Assembly (NCBI RefSeq): GCF_000375485.1
Contig: NZ_AQXE01000007.1
Span: forward strand, 73,435 to 111,018
Length of the DNA: 37,584 nucleotides
Origin: Desulfovibrio oxyclinae DSM 11498
Lineage (GTDB): Bacteria; Desulfobacterota; Desulfovibrionia; Desulfovibrionales; Desulfovibrionaceae
Direction of reading: 5' to 3'
In this document: positions 24,631-32,424 of the stretch, in pieces
How the letters are laid out: the number at the start of each line of letters is the position of its first letter
How positions within the stretch are numbered: position 1 is the stretch's first letter
Notes under the pieces: generated by a model
The model's input: only the letters and a program-made list of their open reading frames with translations
The model's database searches: none
Told to the model about the DNA's origin: nothing
Position numbers and translations under genes: made by a program

Positions 24631-25524
24631 TTAGCCGATGAGGGACAGGGCCATCTGCGGCAGGCTGTTCGCCTGGGACAGCATGGACACGCCTGCCTGG
24701 GTCAGGATCTGGTTCCTGGTGAAGCGGGTCATTTCGTTTGCCACGTCCACGTCGGAAATCTGCGATTCTGCGGCCTGGGTGTTTTCGGCCTGGATACCCA
24801 GAACGGAAACGGTGTTTTCGAGCCTGTTCTGAAGCGCACCGAGGTTTGCACGGATCTTATCCTTGGAGATGATCGCGTCGTTCAGCTGGCTCAGGGACTC
24901 CTGTGCAAGCTGCTGGGTGGAGATCGACTTACCGGCGGAAGTGGTCGCGCCGAGGCCGACACCCAGAGCGGATGCGGTGGAGGTGCCGATGGACACGTAG
25001 TAGTAGTCCTCGGCGCAGTCGTTACCGGTACCGAAGTGGACCTTCATGGGACCATCGGCCTTGAGCCCGGAACCGTCATGGTCGCTGTTTTCACCGGACA
25101 TGGCACCGTTGAGCAGGTAGATGCCGTTGAAGTCGGTGGAGCTGGCGATACGGGTGATTTCCGAAGCCATGGCCTGATATTCGGAGTCGATGATCAGACG
25201 CTGGTCGGAGTTGTAGGTACCCGTGGATGCCTGCTGAGCGAGTTCCTTCATACGGATGAGCTTTTCGTCGATGACGCCGAGGGCGCCGTCAGCGGTCTGG
25301 ATCAGGGAGATCGCGTCGTTTGCGTTGCGGATACCCTGGTTCAGGGAAGAGACTTCCGCGCGCATGAGTTCGCGAACCGCGAGGCCTGCTGCGTCATCCG
25401 CAGCGGTTCCGATACGAAGACCGGAGGACAGGCGCCTGGTGGATTCAGACAGAGCTCCGAAGGAGTCCGACAGGTTACGGGCGGCGTTCATCGCAGACAG
25501 GTTGTTATTAATAACGAGAGACAT
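24631..25524 (-). CDS. fliC: Flagellin
   Basis: A 297-residue filament subunit. The N-terminal D0/D1 region (MSLVINNNLSAMNAARNLSD, LSSGLRIGTAADDAAGLAVR) and C-terminal D1/D0 region (ENTQAAESQISDVDVANEMT, ending QANSLPQMALSLIG) are highly typical. The middle is short (about 140-215), so the outer domains are small. It includes one cysteine (GNDCAEDYYYV) and a Ser/Thr-rich patch (GTSTASALGVGLGATTSAGK), a possible O-glycosylation surface. It has its own sigma-28-type promoter, an excellent AAGGAGG ribosome site six bases... upstream of the ATG, and a large hairpin behind it. Glycosyltransferase genes flank the fliC-fliD-fliS set. Confidence 0.97.
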   Translation of the reverse strand: MSLVINNNLSAMNAARNLSDSFGALSESTRRLSSGLRIGTAADDAAGLAVRELMRAEVSSLNQGIRNANDAISLIQTADGALGVIDEKLIRMKELAQQASTGTYNSDQRLIIDSEYQAMASEITRIASSTDFNGIYLLNGAMSGENSDHDGSGLKADGPMKVHFGTGNDCAEDYYYVSIGTSTASALGVGLGATTSAGKSISTQQLAQESLSQLNDAIISKDKIRANLGALQNRLENTVSVLGIQAENTQAAESQISDVDVANEMTRFTRNQILTQAGVSMLSQANSLPQMALSLIG

Positions 25525-25613
25525 GGTTTCCTCCTTGAAACTGTTAGGCTTCCTTGCCTATGGATAACCGCGTTGGCCGATCCGTTGCGGTTTTCCACGT
25601 CCTGTTGCTTGCC

Positions 25614-25640
25614 TCATCGTCCTTCGCCGGGAAAACTTTA
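25614..25640 (-). promoter_or_regulatory. Sigma-28 (FliA) promoter of fliC
   Basis: On the minus strand TAAAGTTT (25633-25640) matches the -35 consensus exactly. After exactly 11 bases comes GACGATGA (25614-25621), six of eight with the -10 consensus GCCGATAA. Transcription should start near 25607, leaving a flagellin leader of about 83 bases. Confidence 0.8.
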
Positions 25641-25718
25641 GGCTGTTTTATGCTTTTTTATTCAAGAATGTTTGCGCCGATAGCCAAGGGCTGGCGGGGG
25701 ATGCGCAGTGACGGGAGG

Positions 25719-25736
25719 AAGAGCGGCGCCGCTCTT
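25719..25736 (-). terminator. Perfect palindrome at the end of the CgeB-like gene
   Basis: AAGAGCGGCGCCGCTCTT is an 18-base perfect palindrome beginning two bases after the stop codon of the CgeB-like glycosyltransferase. No U-run follows. It may pause or partly end transcription ahead of the fliC promoter, or serve as a protein-binding site. Confidence 0.4.
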
Positions 25737-25737
25737 T

Positions 25738-27414
25738 TCAGGAAAAAGTTCGCCGCATGACCGAGACCAGCTCCGTAATGCGGTGACGATAGGTGTGGCG
25801 GGCGAGGATTCTTTTGCGGGCTGCTGTTGCCACTGACCGTCGTTTGTCCGGCGCGGACAGGAACTCCTCAAGCATTGCGGGGAGTTCTTCGGGGCAGGCG
25901 TAGGTGGCGCATTCCGTGCCGGGGTCGAAGAGCGATTCAAGCTGTCTGCGGCTGTCCGTGAGGAGGAACCCGCCGCAGGCCGGGACATCGAAGACCCGCT
26001 GGTTCACCGCCCCCTTCATTTGAAGGCTGGTACAATTCAGGTTGACCTTGGCACAACGATAGAAACCGGGCAGGTCGTCGTAATAATCCAGCTGCGACAC
26101 CCGTTGCCAGCCGGATTCCGGGAGCACCTGAGTCCAGCCTTCGTCGCCGGCGATATGCGGGTGAAACGGGAGCGTCTGCCGGATGCACTCCTGCCGGTAC
26201 CGGCGGGTTGCCTCGAAGGTGAGCAGAGACTCGTAGGCCTGTGCACTCGCCATGTCCACGACGCCGTCGAGCAGAGCGGCCAACTCGGGCCGCGTCTCGC
26301 GCAGGAAAGATGACGGGGACGGATGGCCGGACTCTCCGAATGCCAGGGCCAGTCTTTGCCAGTCTTCGAGCAGCGGGCCGGGGACGCGGGCGGCTTCAAG
26401 GAATCCTGAAATTTTCCCCTGCATGGAGTTGCCCACGAAGGAAACGTCAGCGACCCACTCCTTGCGACACTCTCCGCCGTCCGGGGCGAAAAGCGTCTCG
26501 TCCGTTCCGAGCGGCAGCCAGTGGACGTTCTTGTATCCCAGCCCCCGCATCTGCTCCAGCGAGTCCTCGTCGTAGCTGAACAGCGTGACGCGGTCGGCAC
26601 TCAGCCGCGGGTATCGGTAGAGGATGAGATAAGGGTTATCCACGAACCACGATGCCAGCGGCAGATTCAGCCGCTCAAGCAGTTCCATGAGCCGTCCTTC
26701 GCGGTCCAGTCCGAAGTGGTTCACGGTCAGGGCGAAATCCGGCTTGAATTCCACGGTGGCGGACAACAGTTCCCTTATGAATGCATCACTGCCCCGGCCG
26801 CCCTTGGGAGTGTTCACGGTGCGGTAGGGTATTCCGAGACGATCCAGCGTTCGAATTATCTCCCTGTTGAGGAAATAGTCGGTCTCGAAAAACAGGATTC
26901 TGGGCTTCTCGTTTTGGAATTTGGGATACCGCACGGCCTCCCAGAAGTCCGCAGGTGGTGACTGATCGAGTTCCGCTCCAAGCGCCGTGTAGAAACCGCC
27001 GCGAAGCCTTTTGTGAAAGGGGAGGATGACGGGCTTGAGGCTGCCGCCGTGCTCACCTGCCCAATTGCGCAGGGCTGCGATGATCTCGGCTGCCGTGTTT
27101 CCTTCGGGAATGAAAAGGGGAGAGTCCTGAGAAGGGTGGACCCCTGCGGCTTCCAGCAGCGGGGCTTCCATATCCACCAGCGCGACAGGGCGGTTCTGCG
27201 AAAGCAGTGTGTTCAGGTTCAGGCCGAGGCCCGCACCGAGCAGAACCGGCAGGTCGCCGTCCTCAAGCTCGTCGAGCAGAGCGGCCTCGCGTTCCGGGCC
27301 TTTACGGCCCCAGACGTGTCGCTTCTTGCCGTCCACCACGGCCACGATATCCGAGAGCGTGCTGCCGTCGCGGATCGGGGTGGCGGACTGGACTGCGGGT
27401 TCGGCTGGTATCAT
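25738..27414 (-). CDS. CgeB-like glycosyltransferase with N-terminal Rossmann-like domain
   Basis: A 558-residue soluble protein. Residues 45-150 hold a Rossmann-like segment (VLLGAGLGLNLNTLLSQNRP, then ALVDME). From about 170 on, the protein resembles the CgeB / DUF3880 plus glycosyl_trans_1_2 family: KPRILFFETDYFLNREIIRT, then ASWFVDNPYLILYR, a central VADVSFVGNSM, and the C-terminal GAVNQRVFDVPACGGFLLTD typical of this GT-B group. It lies immediately upstream of fliC in the same direction and 52 bases after a family 2 glycosyltransferase. Genes of this type often sit next to flagellin genes and modify the filament. The family call is good; sugar and acceptor are unknown. Confidence 0.82.
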   Translation of the reverse strand: MIPAEPAVQSATPIRDGSTLSDIVAVVDGKKRHVWGRKGPEREAALLDELEDGDLPVLLGAGLGLNLNTLLSQNRPVALVDMEAPLLEAAGVHPSQDSPLFIPEGNTAAEIIAALRNWAGEHGGSLKPVILPFHKRLRGGFYTALGAELDQSPPADFWEAVRYPKFQNEKPRILFFETDYFLNREIIRTLDRLGIPYRTVNTPKGGRGSDAFIRELLSATVEFKPDFALTVNHFGLDREGRLMELLERLNLPLASWFVDNPYLILYRYPRLSADRVTLFSYDEDSLEQMRGLGYKNVHWLPLGTDETLFAPDGGECRKEWVADVSFVGNSMQGKISGFLEAARVPGPLLEDWQRLALAFGESGHPSPSSFLRETRPELAALLDGVVDMASAQAYESLLTFEATRRYRQECIRQTLPFHPHIAGDEGWTQVLPESGWQRVSQLDYYDDLPGFYRCAKVNLNCTSLQMKGAVNQRVFDVPACGGFLLTDSRRQLESLFDPGTECATYACPEELPAMLEEFLSAPDKRRSVATAARKRILARHTYRHRITELVSVMRRTFS

Positions 27415-27466
27415 GGAAGCTCAGTACCCCGGAGCAATGCCGGGCGCAAGTCCCTGCAACGGAATG

Positions 27467-28216
27467 CTATCCGTCCCAGTCTCCTTTTTCCTCGATGCGC
27501 ACGTATTTCTGGAAGGCGTAAAAGGCTCCGGCGCAGGCATTGATGAATCCTGCGCGACCGTCAAGAAAGCCTTTCTTGAGCGCATAGAGTTTGAAGAAAC
27601 GGCCCAGCCCGTGAGTGATGGCCGGGGTCACGCCGCCGCGCCTGCCCTTGGCGCGCAGGTCTTCCGCTCCCTTCTGAGCGTAATAGTTGATCTTGTCCAG
27701 ATGATCGAAGAAGTTGCGGTAGCTGTAATGAAGAATGTCGCCGTCGAGGTTGCGGGTGGGGCCTTCGGGTCTGAAATGATAATGGGCGCCGCTGGCGGAC
27801 AGGGCCATGCGGTCCTTGTTGAAGACGCGTAGCAACCGGTCCGGATACCAGCCGGAGTGCTTCATGAAGCGGTCGAAGTACCACGTGCTGCGGGAGGTGT
27901 AGAACCCTGCGTGCTCACCCGGATCGGCAAGGGCGGCCTCGATGGAGCCGCGCAGTTCGTCGGTGATGACTTCGTCCTGATCGAGGCTGACGACCCAGTC
28001 CGTTTCGATGTTGGCGAAGGCGAACCGGAACTGTTCCACCGGGCCGGGCCACGGATTCACCAGAACCCGCGCACCGCAGGATTCGGCAATTTCCACGGTG
28101 CGGTCGGTGCTTTCGGAGTCCACCACCAGCACTTGGTCGCAGAACGCCAGCGAACGCAGGCAGCGCTCCAGCAGCCGTTCGCCGTTGAGGGTCAAAACCA
28201 GTCCGGTCACTCGCAT
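27467..28216 (-). CDS. Family 2 glycosyltransferase (WaaE/KdtX-like)
   Basis: A 249-residue GT-A enzyme. It begins MRVTGLVLTLNGERLLERCL, continues with QVLVVDSESTDRTVEIAESC, and has the metal-binding acidic group in VVSLDQDEVI. The C-terminal part (RLLRVFNKDR, then ILHYSYRNFFDHLDKINYYA) matches the WaaE/KdtX subgroup, which adds glucose or similar sugars to lipopolysaccharide core in other bacteria. Here it heads the block that runs into the CgeB-like gene and fliC, so the acceptor could be LPS or flagellin. The start is chosen at 28216, after AGGAGG at about ten bases; the longer open frame upstream has no family similarity. Confidence 0.86.
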   Translation of the reverse strand: MRVTGLVLTLNGERLLERCLRSLAFCDQVLVVDSESTDRTVEIAESCGARVLVNPWPGPVEQFRFAFANIETDWVVSLDQDEVITDELRGSIEAALADPGEHAGFYTSRSTWYFDRFMKHSGWYPDRLLRVFNKDRMALSASGAHYHFRPEGPTRNLDGDILHYSYRNFFDHLDKINYYAQKGAEDLRAKGRRGGVTPAITHGLGRFFKLYALKKGFLDGRAGFINACAGAFYAFQKYVRIEEKGDWDG

Positions 28217-28325
28217 CGTCGTTTCGTCCTCCTGATAGATTGCGCGGCATCCTATACTTTTCCCGCCGCGCGGTCCATGCCGGGGTTGTCCGTGCCGACA
28301 TGAAGAAAAATCGCGAAAAATTCCC

Positions 28326-28354
28326 TTGACGGCAGGAATTCGGCGATAGAGGGT
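28326..28354 (+). promoter_or_regulatory. Candidate promoter of the nhaC leader
   Basis: TTGACG (28326-28331) is followed after 17 bases by GAGGGT (28349-28354). The -35 is strong and the -10 weak, yet it resembles the TAGGGT at the Mla promoter in this window. A start near 28361 would give a leader of about 112 bases that contains the whole folded element. Confidence 0.35.
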
Positions 28355-28370
28355 CCCCGTTGCCGCAGAA

Positions 28371-28472
28371 AGACTGCCACAGGATGTGCAAAGGGGCCGG
28401 GGGATTGGACCCCGACGGTTACATGCCATACACCCTAGCCAGCTTCGTCGTAACGAAACAAGGATATACCAA
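28371..28472 (+). promoter_or_regulatory. Folded 5' leader of nhaC, candidate riboswitch
   Basis: The leader can form a compact fold. ATGT (28384-28387) pairs with ACAT (28421-28424). Inside it CCG+GGGG (28397-28403) pairs with CCCC+CGG (28410-28418, GA bulge) around the loop ATTGGA. AGGG (28392-28395), in the internal loop, can pair with CCCT (28433-28436) beyond the helix, a pseudoknot. A last small hairpin, TTCGT-CGTA-ACGAA (28443-28456), lies just before the ribosome site AAGGA. The transporter behind it makes a cation or metabolite sensor plausible; lithium (nhaA-I, nhaA-II) and sodium (DUF1646) riboswitch classes control similar genes. No match to a class could be verified. Confidence 0.45.
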
Positions 28473-29804
28473 ATGAACGACAAACAGCCGAACGGACTCG
28501 CTCTGGCCCCGCTGGGCCTATTCCTCGCCATATTCATAGGAACCGGAGCCGTGCTCTCTGCCGGAGGCACGGAGATGGCCTTCTATCAGCTCTCCGCAAC
28601 CGTCGCCATCCTGCCCGCCATTGTCTGGGCGCTGGGCATGGGCCGGGGAAAGCTCGACGACCGCATCAATATTTTCATCCGCGGCATGGGTGATTCCAAC
28701 ATCATCACCATGTGCGTCATATACCTGCTGGCCGGCGCCTTTGCCGCCACGGCAAAGGCCATCGGCGGCGTGGAATCCACAGTGGCCCTCGGTCTGTCTT
28801 TCGTTCCGGCGTCCATGGTGCTGCCGGGGCTGTTCGCGGTGGCCGCGTTCATCGCAACCGCCATGGGGACGTCCATGGGCACCATCGCCGCCATTGCACC
28901 CATCGCAGTGGGCGTGGCGGAAAATTCCGACCTCGGCCCGGCGCTGCTTGTGGGAACCGTGGTGGGCGGCGCCATGTTCGGTGACAACCTCTCCATGATC
29001 TCCGATACCACCATCGCCGCCACGCGTACGCAGGGATGCGCCATGGCGGACAAGTTCCGCATGAACTTCAAGCTGGCCCTGCCCGCCGCCGTTGGCACCA
29101 TGCTCCTGCTGTATTTCCTCGGCTCCAGCGGAACCGTGGTTGCGCAGGAGTCCTACAGTCTGCTGAAAGTGCTGCCGTACATCGCTATTCTGGTCATGGC
29201 GGTTTCGGGCATCAACGTCTTCGTGGTGCTGGCCTCGGGCATCGCCCTGTGCGGCGTCGTGGGGCTCGCCACCATGCCGGAATTCTCCGTCCTGAGCTTT
29301 TCACAGGATATCTACAACGGCTTCAAGGGGATGCAGGAAATTCTGGTGCTGTCGCTGCTCATCGGCGGACTGGGCGAGTTGATACGTTTCCACGGCGGCA
29401 TCGATTGGGTTATCCGGGCGATCCAGCGGATGGCTTCCAAGGAAGGGCGGTCCGCCAAGCGTTCCGGAGAAATCTCCATCGGTGCGCTCTCTGCCGTCGC
29501 CGACCTGTGCACGGCGAACAACACCGTTGCCATCATCCTGACCGGGAAGATGGCCAAGGGCATTGCCGAGCAGAACGGCGTGGATCCTCGCCGCAGCGCC
29601 TCGCTGCTGGATATTTTTTCCTGCGTGGTGCAGGGGCTGATCCCCTACGGCGCTCAGATCCTGCTGGCAGGCTCCATTGCCAAGCTCTCCCCCGTGGCCG
29701 TGGTGGGCAATATGTACTATTGTTTTGCGCTCGCAGGCATGGCGCTCATCGGCATCCTGACCGGATTCCCGGCGCCGCCGAAAACCCCGGTGAAGAGCGA
29801 CTAG
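28473..29804 (+). CDS. nhaC: NhaC-family Na+/H+ antiporter
   Basis: A 443-residue inner-membrane protein with about 11-12 hydrophobic helices. It has the family segments GTSMGTIAAIAPIAVGVAEN, GGAMFGDNLSMISDTTIAAT and, near the end, FSCVVQGLIPYGAQILLAGS. NhaC members usually exchange Na+ for H+, though some carry amino acids such as methionine or malate/lactate; the sequence alone does not settle the substrate. AAGGA lies about nine bases ahead of the ATG. A structured leader precedes it. Its stop and the stop of the convergent aminopeptidase gene share the four bases CTAG. Confidence 0.88.
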   Translation: MNDKQPNGLALAPLGLFLAIFIGTGAVLSAGGTEMAFYQLSATVAILPAIVWALGMGRGKLDDRINIFIRGMGDSNIITMCVIYLLAGAFAATAKAIGGVESTVALGLSFVPASMVLPGLFAVAAFIATAMGTSMGTIAAIAPIAVGVAENSDLGPALLVGTVVGGAMFGDNLSMISDTTIAATRTQGCAMADKFRMNFKLALPAAVGTMLLLYFLGSSGTVVAQESYSLLKVLPYIAILVMAVSGINVFVVLASGIALCGVVGLATMPEFSVLSFSQDIYNGFKGMQEILVLSLLIGGLGELIRFHGGIDWVIRAIQRMASKEGRSAKRSGEISIGALSAVADLCTANNTVAIILTGKMAKGIAEQNGVDPRRSASLLDIFSCVVQGLIPYGAQILLAGSIAKLSPVAVVGNMYYCFALAGMALIGILTGFPAPPKTPVKSD

Positions 29805-31018
29805 ATCTTGAATTCGCCGTTTTCGTAGATGAGCACCGGTTCGCCGGTGCTCGTCGAGGCGATGACGCGCTTGGGTTCGGTGTTCACCAGATCCCAGTGG
29901 ATGTTGGATGAATTGAACCCGAGCGCGGTCTCAAGTTCGGGCGTGAGCGCCTCGGGCGGGCCGTCGAAGCATTCGATGAGCGAGCCGCCCAGCGCGATGT
30001 GGCAATTGCCGTAGTCCCCCGCGAAATTCTCGTCCAGCAGGGTGTGGGCCATGAAGGTGTCAACCCTCGAAAGGCGTTTGTCGGTGAGCGAGAACTCGCC
30101 GACTTTTCTCGCGCCTGCGTCGGCGTACAACTCCCGTTGCAGGAACGTTTCGCCCATCAGCGCGGTGACGCGGGTGGTGATGCCGTCGTTGAATTCCAGC
30201 GTTGCGCCGTGCACCAGATGTCCGGAGCGGACGCTTGGCTGGTTGGCGAAGAACGTCCCCTCGACGCCCCGGCAGTCCGGGGCCACGTATATCTCGCTTC
30301 CGGGCACATTGTGTCCGGTGAATCCCACGAAACGCCTGTTGTCCCCGAGTTTCACCTTCAGGTCGATGTTGGCCGATTCCACGCGGAGGGAACGTATCTC
30401 CAGCGACTGGAGCCATTCGATGATCACCCGCTGCCGTTTGGCGATGCGTTTCCATTCCTTGAGCGGGGAGGGCATGTTCAGCCAGCAGGCCCGCTTGAGC
30501 TGCGTGGCGTACTCTTCCAGTTCGATCCCGGCGGCGTTGGCGAGTGCCTTGGTGGGATAGACGCAGGTGGTCCAGCCCAGTGTTCCCGCGTTCTTGCGCC
30601 GTTCCAGAATCGCCTTGAGCGGTGCTTCGGCCTTGCGGGCCTCGGCCATCACCAGCGGATCGGCGGCCTGAAGGTGATTGAGCGACTCCGGGGCCAGAAT
30701 GTTGATCCCCGCGGCAGCCCGCGCGTACAGCTCATCGAATCCCGGTGGCTGGAATGTGAGTTGGGCGAAGCTTGAATTGAGGTACTTCTCCACCTCCATG
30801 ATAGGCGTGGGCCTCATCAGCGGAACCGGGCGCAGGTGCTTGTCCGTCAGCAGGGAATACAGCGCCTCGCAGAGCGCGAGTCCGTCGTGGTCGAAACGGA
30901 TCAGCACCATGTCGCCGTTTCTCAGCGGCTTGTGGCGGGACTCGTTGACAGCCCAGAGCAGGACCTCGGCGTAATCCTCGATCTCCTGCCGGGTGAAGAG
31001 GGTGGTTTTGTCGCTCAT
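29801..31018 (-). CDS. M29 family aminopeptidase
   Basis: A 405-residue cytoplasmic metallo-aminopeptidase of the AmpS/AmpT/PepS type, releasing N-terminal amino acids from peptides with two metal ions. Family landmarks: GHNVPGSEIYVAPDCRGVEG (with a metal-ligand Glu), GEFSLTDKRLSRVDTFMAHT, LLDENFAGDYGNCHIALGGS, and near the C-terminus NIHWDLV, where the His and Asp are ligands. The start MSDKTTLFTRQEIEDYAEVL is normal for the family; an open frame continues 38 codons further upstream without similarity. Convergent with nhaC, sharing stop-codon bases. Confidence 0.87.
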   Translation of the reverse strand: MSDKTTLFTRQEIEDYAEVLLWAVNESRHKPLRNGDMVLIRFDHDGLALCEALYSLLTDKHLRPVPLMRPTPIMEVEKYLNSSFAQLTFQPPGFDELYARAAAGINILAPESLNHLQAADPLVMAEARKAEAPLKAILERRKNAGTLGWTTCVYPTKALANAAGIELEEYATQLKRACWLNMPSPLKEWKRIAKRQRVIIEWLQSLEIRSLRVESANIDLKVKLGDNRRFVGFTGHNVPGSEIYVAPDCRGVEGTFFANQPSVRSGHLVHGATLEFNDGITTRVTALMGETFLQRELYADAGARKVGEFSLTDKRLSRVDTFMAHTLLDENFAGDYGNCHIALGGSLIECFDGPPEALTPELETALGFNSSNIHWDLVNTEPKRVIASTSTGEPVLIYENGEFKI

Positions 31019-31214
31019 TGTCCGAGCATACGCCCTCGGCCCCGTGCGGGCAAGACGTCCGGGCGTATATGAAAAGAATAGATTCCCATCACCCCTGTTC
31101 CGGATTTGGACTGGAAATTCCGGAAAGTTCATGCTTTCATGCCGGTCGCGCCCATACCCCTTGCGGTCAATGAAAAATGGGCGTAATTCCCCTATGGATC
31201 AAAGGAGAATAGCC

Positions 31215-32393
31215 GTGGAAGAATGCTTTGCCGCACGGATGGACTCGGTTCACCGCTCGTTCATCCGGGAAATACTGAAAGTCACCGCAGATCCCTCCAT
31301 CATTTCGTTTGCCGGGGGGCTTCCCAATCCCGAGATGTTCCCGGTGCAGGCCATGTCGGAAGCCGCTTCGCGGATTCTGGGCGGCAGCACGGGCGCGGCA
31401 TCGCTACAGTATTCCACCACCGAAGGGGACCCGGTCCTGCGTCGGTTCATTGCGGACCGTTATGCAAAGCGCGGCGTGGAGGTTGACCCGGACGACATCG
31501 TCATCACCACAGGCTCCCAGCAGTGTCTCGACATGGCCGGCAAAGTCTTTCTGGACAAGGGCGATACCATGGTCATCGAACGACCGGGCTATCTTGGCGC
31601 GATCCAGTCCTTCTCCATCTATGAACCCAATTTTGTCACCGTGGCCCTTCAGGACGACGGGCCGGATCTGGAAGAGCTTGAGCGGGCTTTTGCGGCCGGG
31701 GCCAAGATGTTCTATGCGGTGCCCAACTTCCAGAACCCTTCCGGCGTGAGCTACAGCGCGGAGAAACGCGCTGCGGTGGCCGAACTGCTGGATCGGTACG
31801 GCGTGGTTTTCGTGGAGGACGACCCGTACGGCGAGCTGCGGTTCATGGGCGAGCACCTGCCGCCGGTATATTCCTTCAGGAAGAAGCCCGGGCTGCTCAA
31901 CGGGTCCTTTTCCAAAATCGCCGCGCCCGGATTCCGTCTCGGCTGGGTGGTGGCGCCCGGGGTGGTGCGCGACAAGCTCGTTGTCGCCAAGCAGGCCACT
32001 GATCTGCACACCAGTACGCTTGCGCAGTCCATAATGCGTGCCTATCTGGAAGAGAACGACATCGACGACCACGTGGAGACCATCCGGGAGACCTACGGCA
32101 GGCATCGCGAGGTCATGGTCGAGAAAATTCGCGAATATTTCCCGGCCCAAGTGCGCTGCACCGAGCCGGAGGGAGGGATGTTCCTGTGGGCGACGCTGCC
32201 CGAGGGATGTTCTTCCATGGAGCTGTTCGACAGCGCCATCAGACGCAAAGTGGCCTTTGTCCCCGGTGCCCCGTTCTACGCGGACGGTGGCGGCGACAAT
32301 ACGCTGCGCCTGAATTTCTCCAACGCCGACCCCGAACGCATCGGAGAAGGCATCGCCCGACTGGGCGAAAGCATCCGGGAGTTCCTGGATTGA
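31215..32393 (+). CDS. PLP-dependent aminotransferase (LysN/2-aminoadipate type)
   Basis: A 392-residue fold-type I aminotransferase, class I/II. It has IISFAGGLPNPEMFP near the start, the cofactor lysine in NGSFSKIAAPGFRLGWV, and APFYADGGGDNTLRLNFSNA at the C-terminal end. Related enzymes act on 2-aminoadipate, aromatic or branched-chain amino acids; the MocR/LysN likeness is clear but there is no DNA-binding domain. The start is GTG at 31215, because AAAGGAG ends seven bases before it; the ATG at 31194 lies upstream of that ribosome site and is less likely. It is followed after 31 bases by the disulfide reductase-rhodanese gene, probably one transcript. Confidence 0.88.
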   Translation: MEECFAARMDSVHRSFIREILKVTADPSIISFAGGLPNPEMFPVQAMSEAASRILGGSTGAASLQYSTTEGDPVLRRFIADRYAKRGVEVDPDDIVITTGSQQCLDMAGKVFLDKGDTMVIERPGYLGAIQSFSIYEPNFVTVALQDDGPDLEELERAFAAGAKMFYAVPNFQNPSGVSYSAEKRAAVAELLDRYGVVFVEDDPYGELRFMGEHLPPVYSFRKKPGLLNGSFSKIAAPGFRLGWVVAPGVVRDKLVVAKQATDLHTSTLAQSIMRAYLEENDIDDHVETIRETYGRHREVMVEKIREYFPAQVRCTEPEGGMFLWATLPEGCSSMELFDSAIRRKVAFVPGAPFYADGGGDNTLRLNFSNADPERIGEGIARLGESIREFLD

Positions 32394-32424
32394 TTACCAA
32401 ACCGTTAAAACGGATGGAGCAGAT

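Noticed and set aside
27467..28570. A longer form of the family 2 glycosyltransferase reaching into the nhaC leader
   Set aside because: The extra 118 residues are unlike the family, lack a ribosome site and overlap a divergent promoter region; the start at 28216 has both similarity and a ribosome site.
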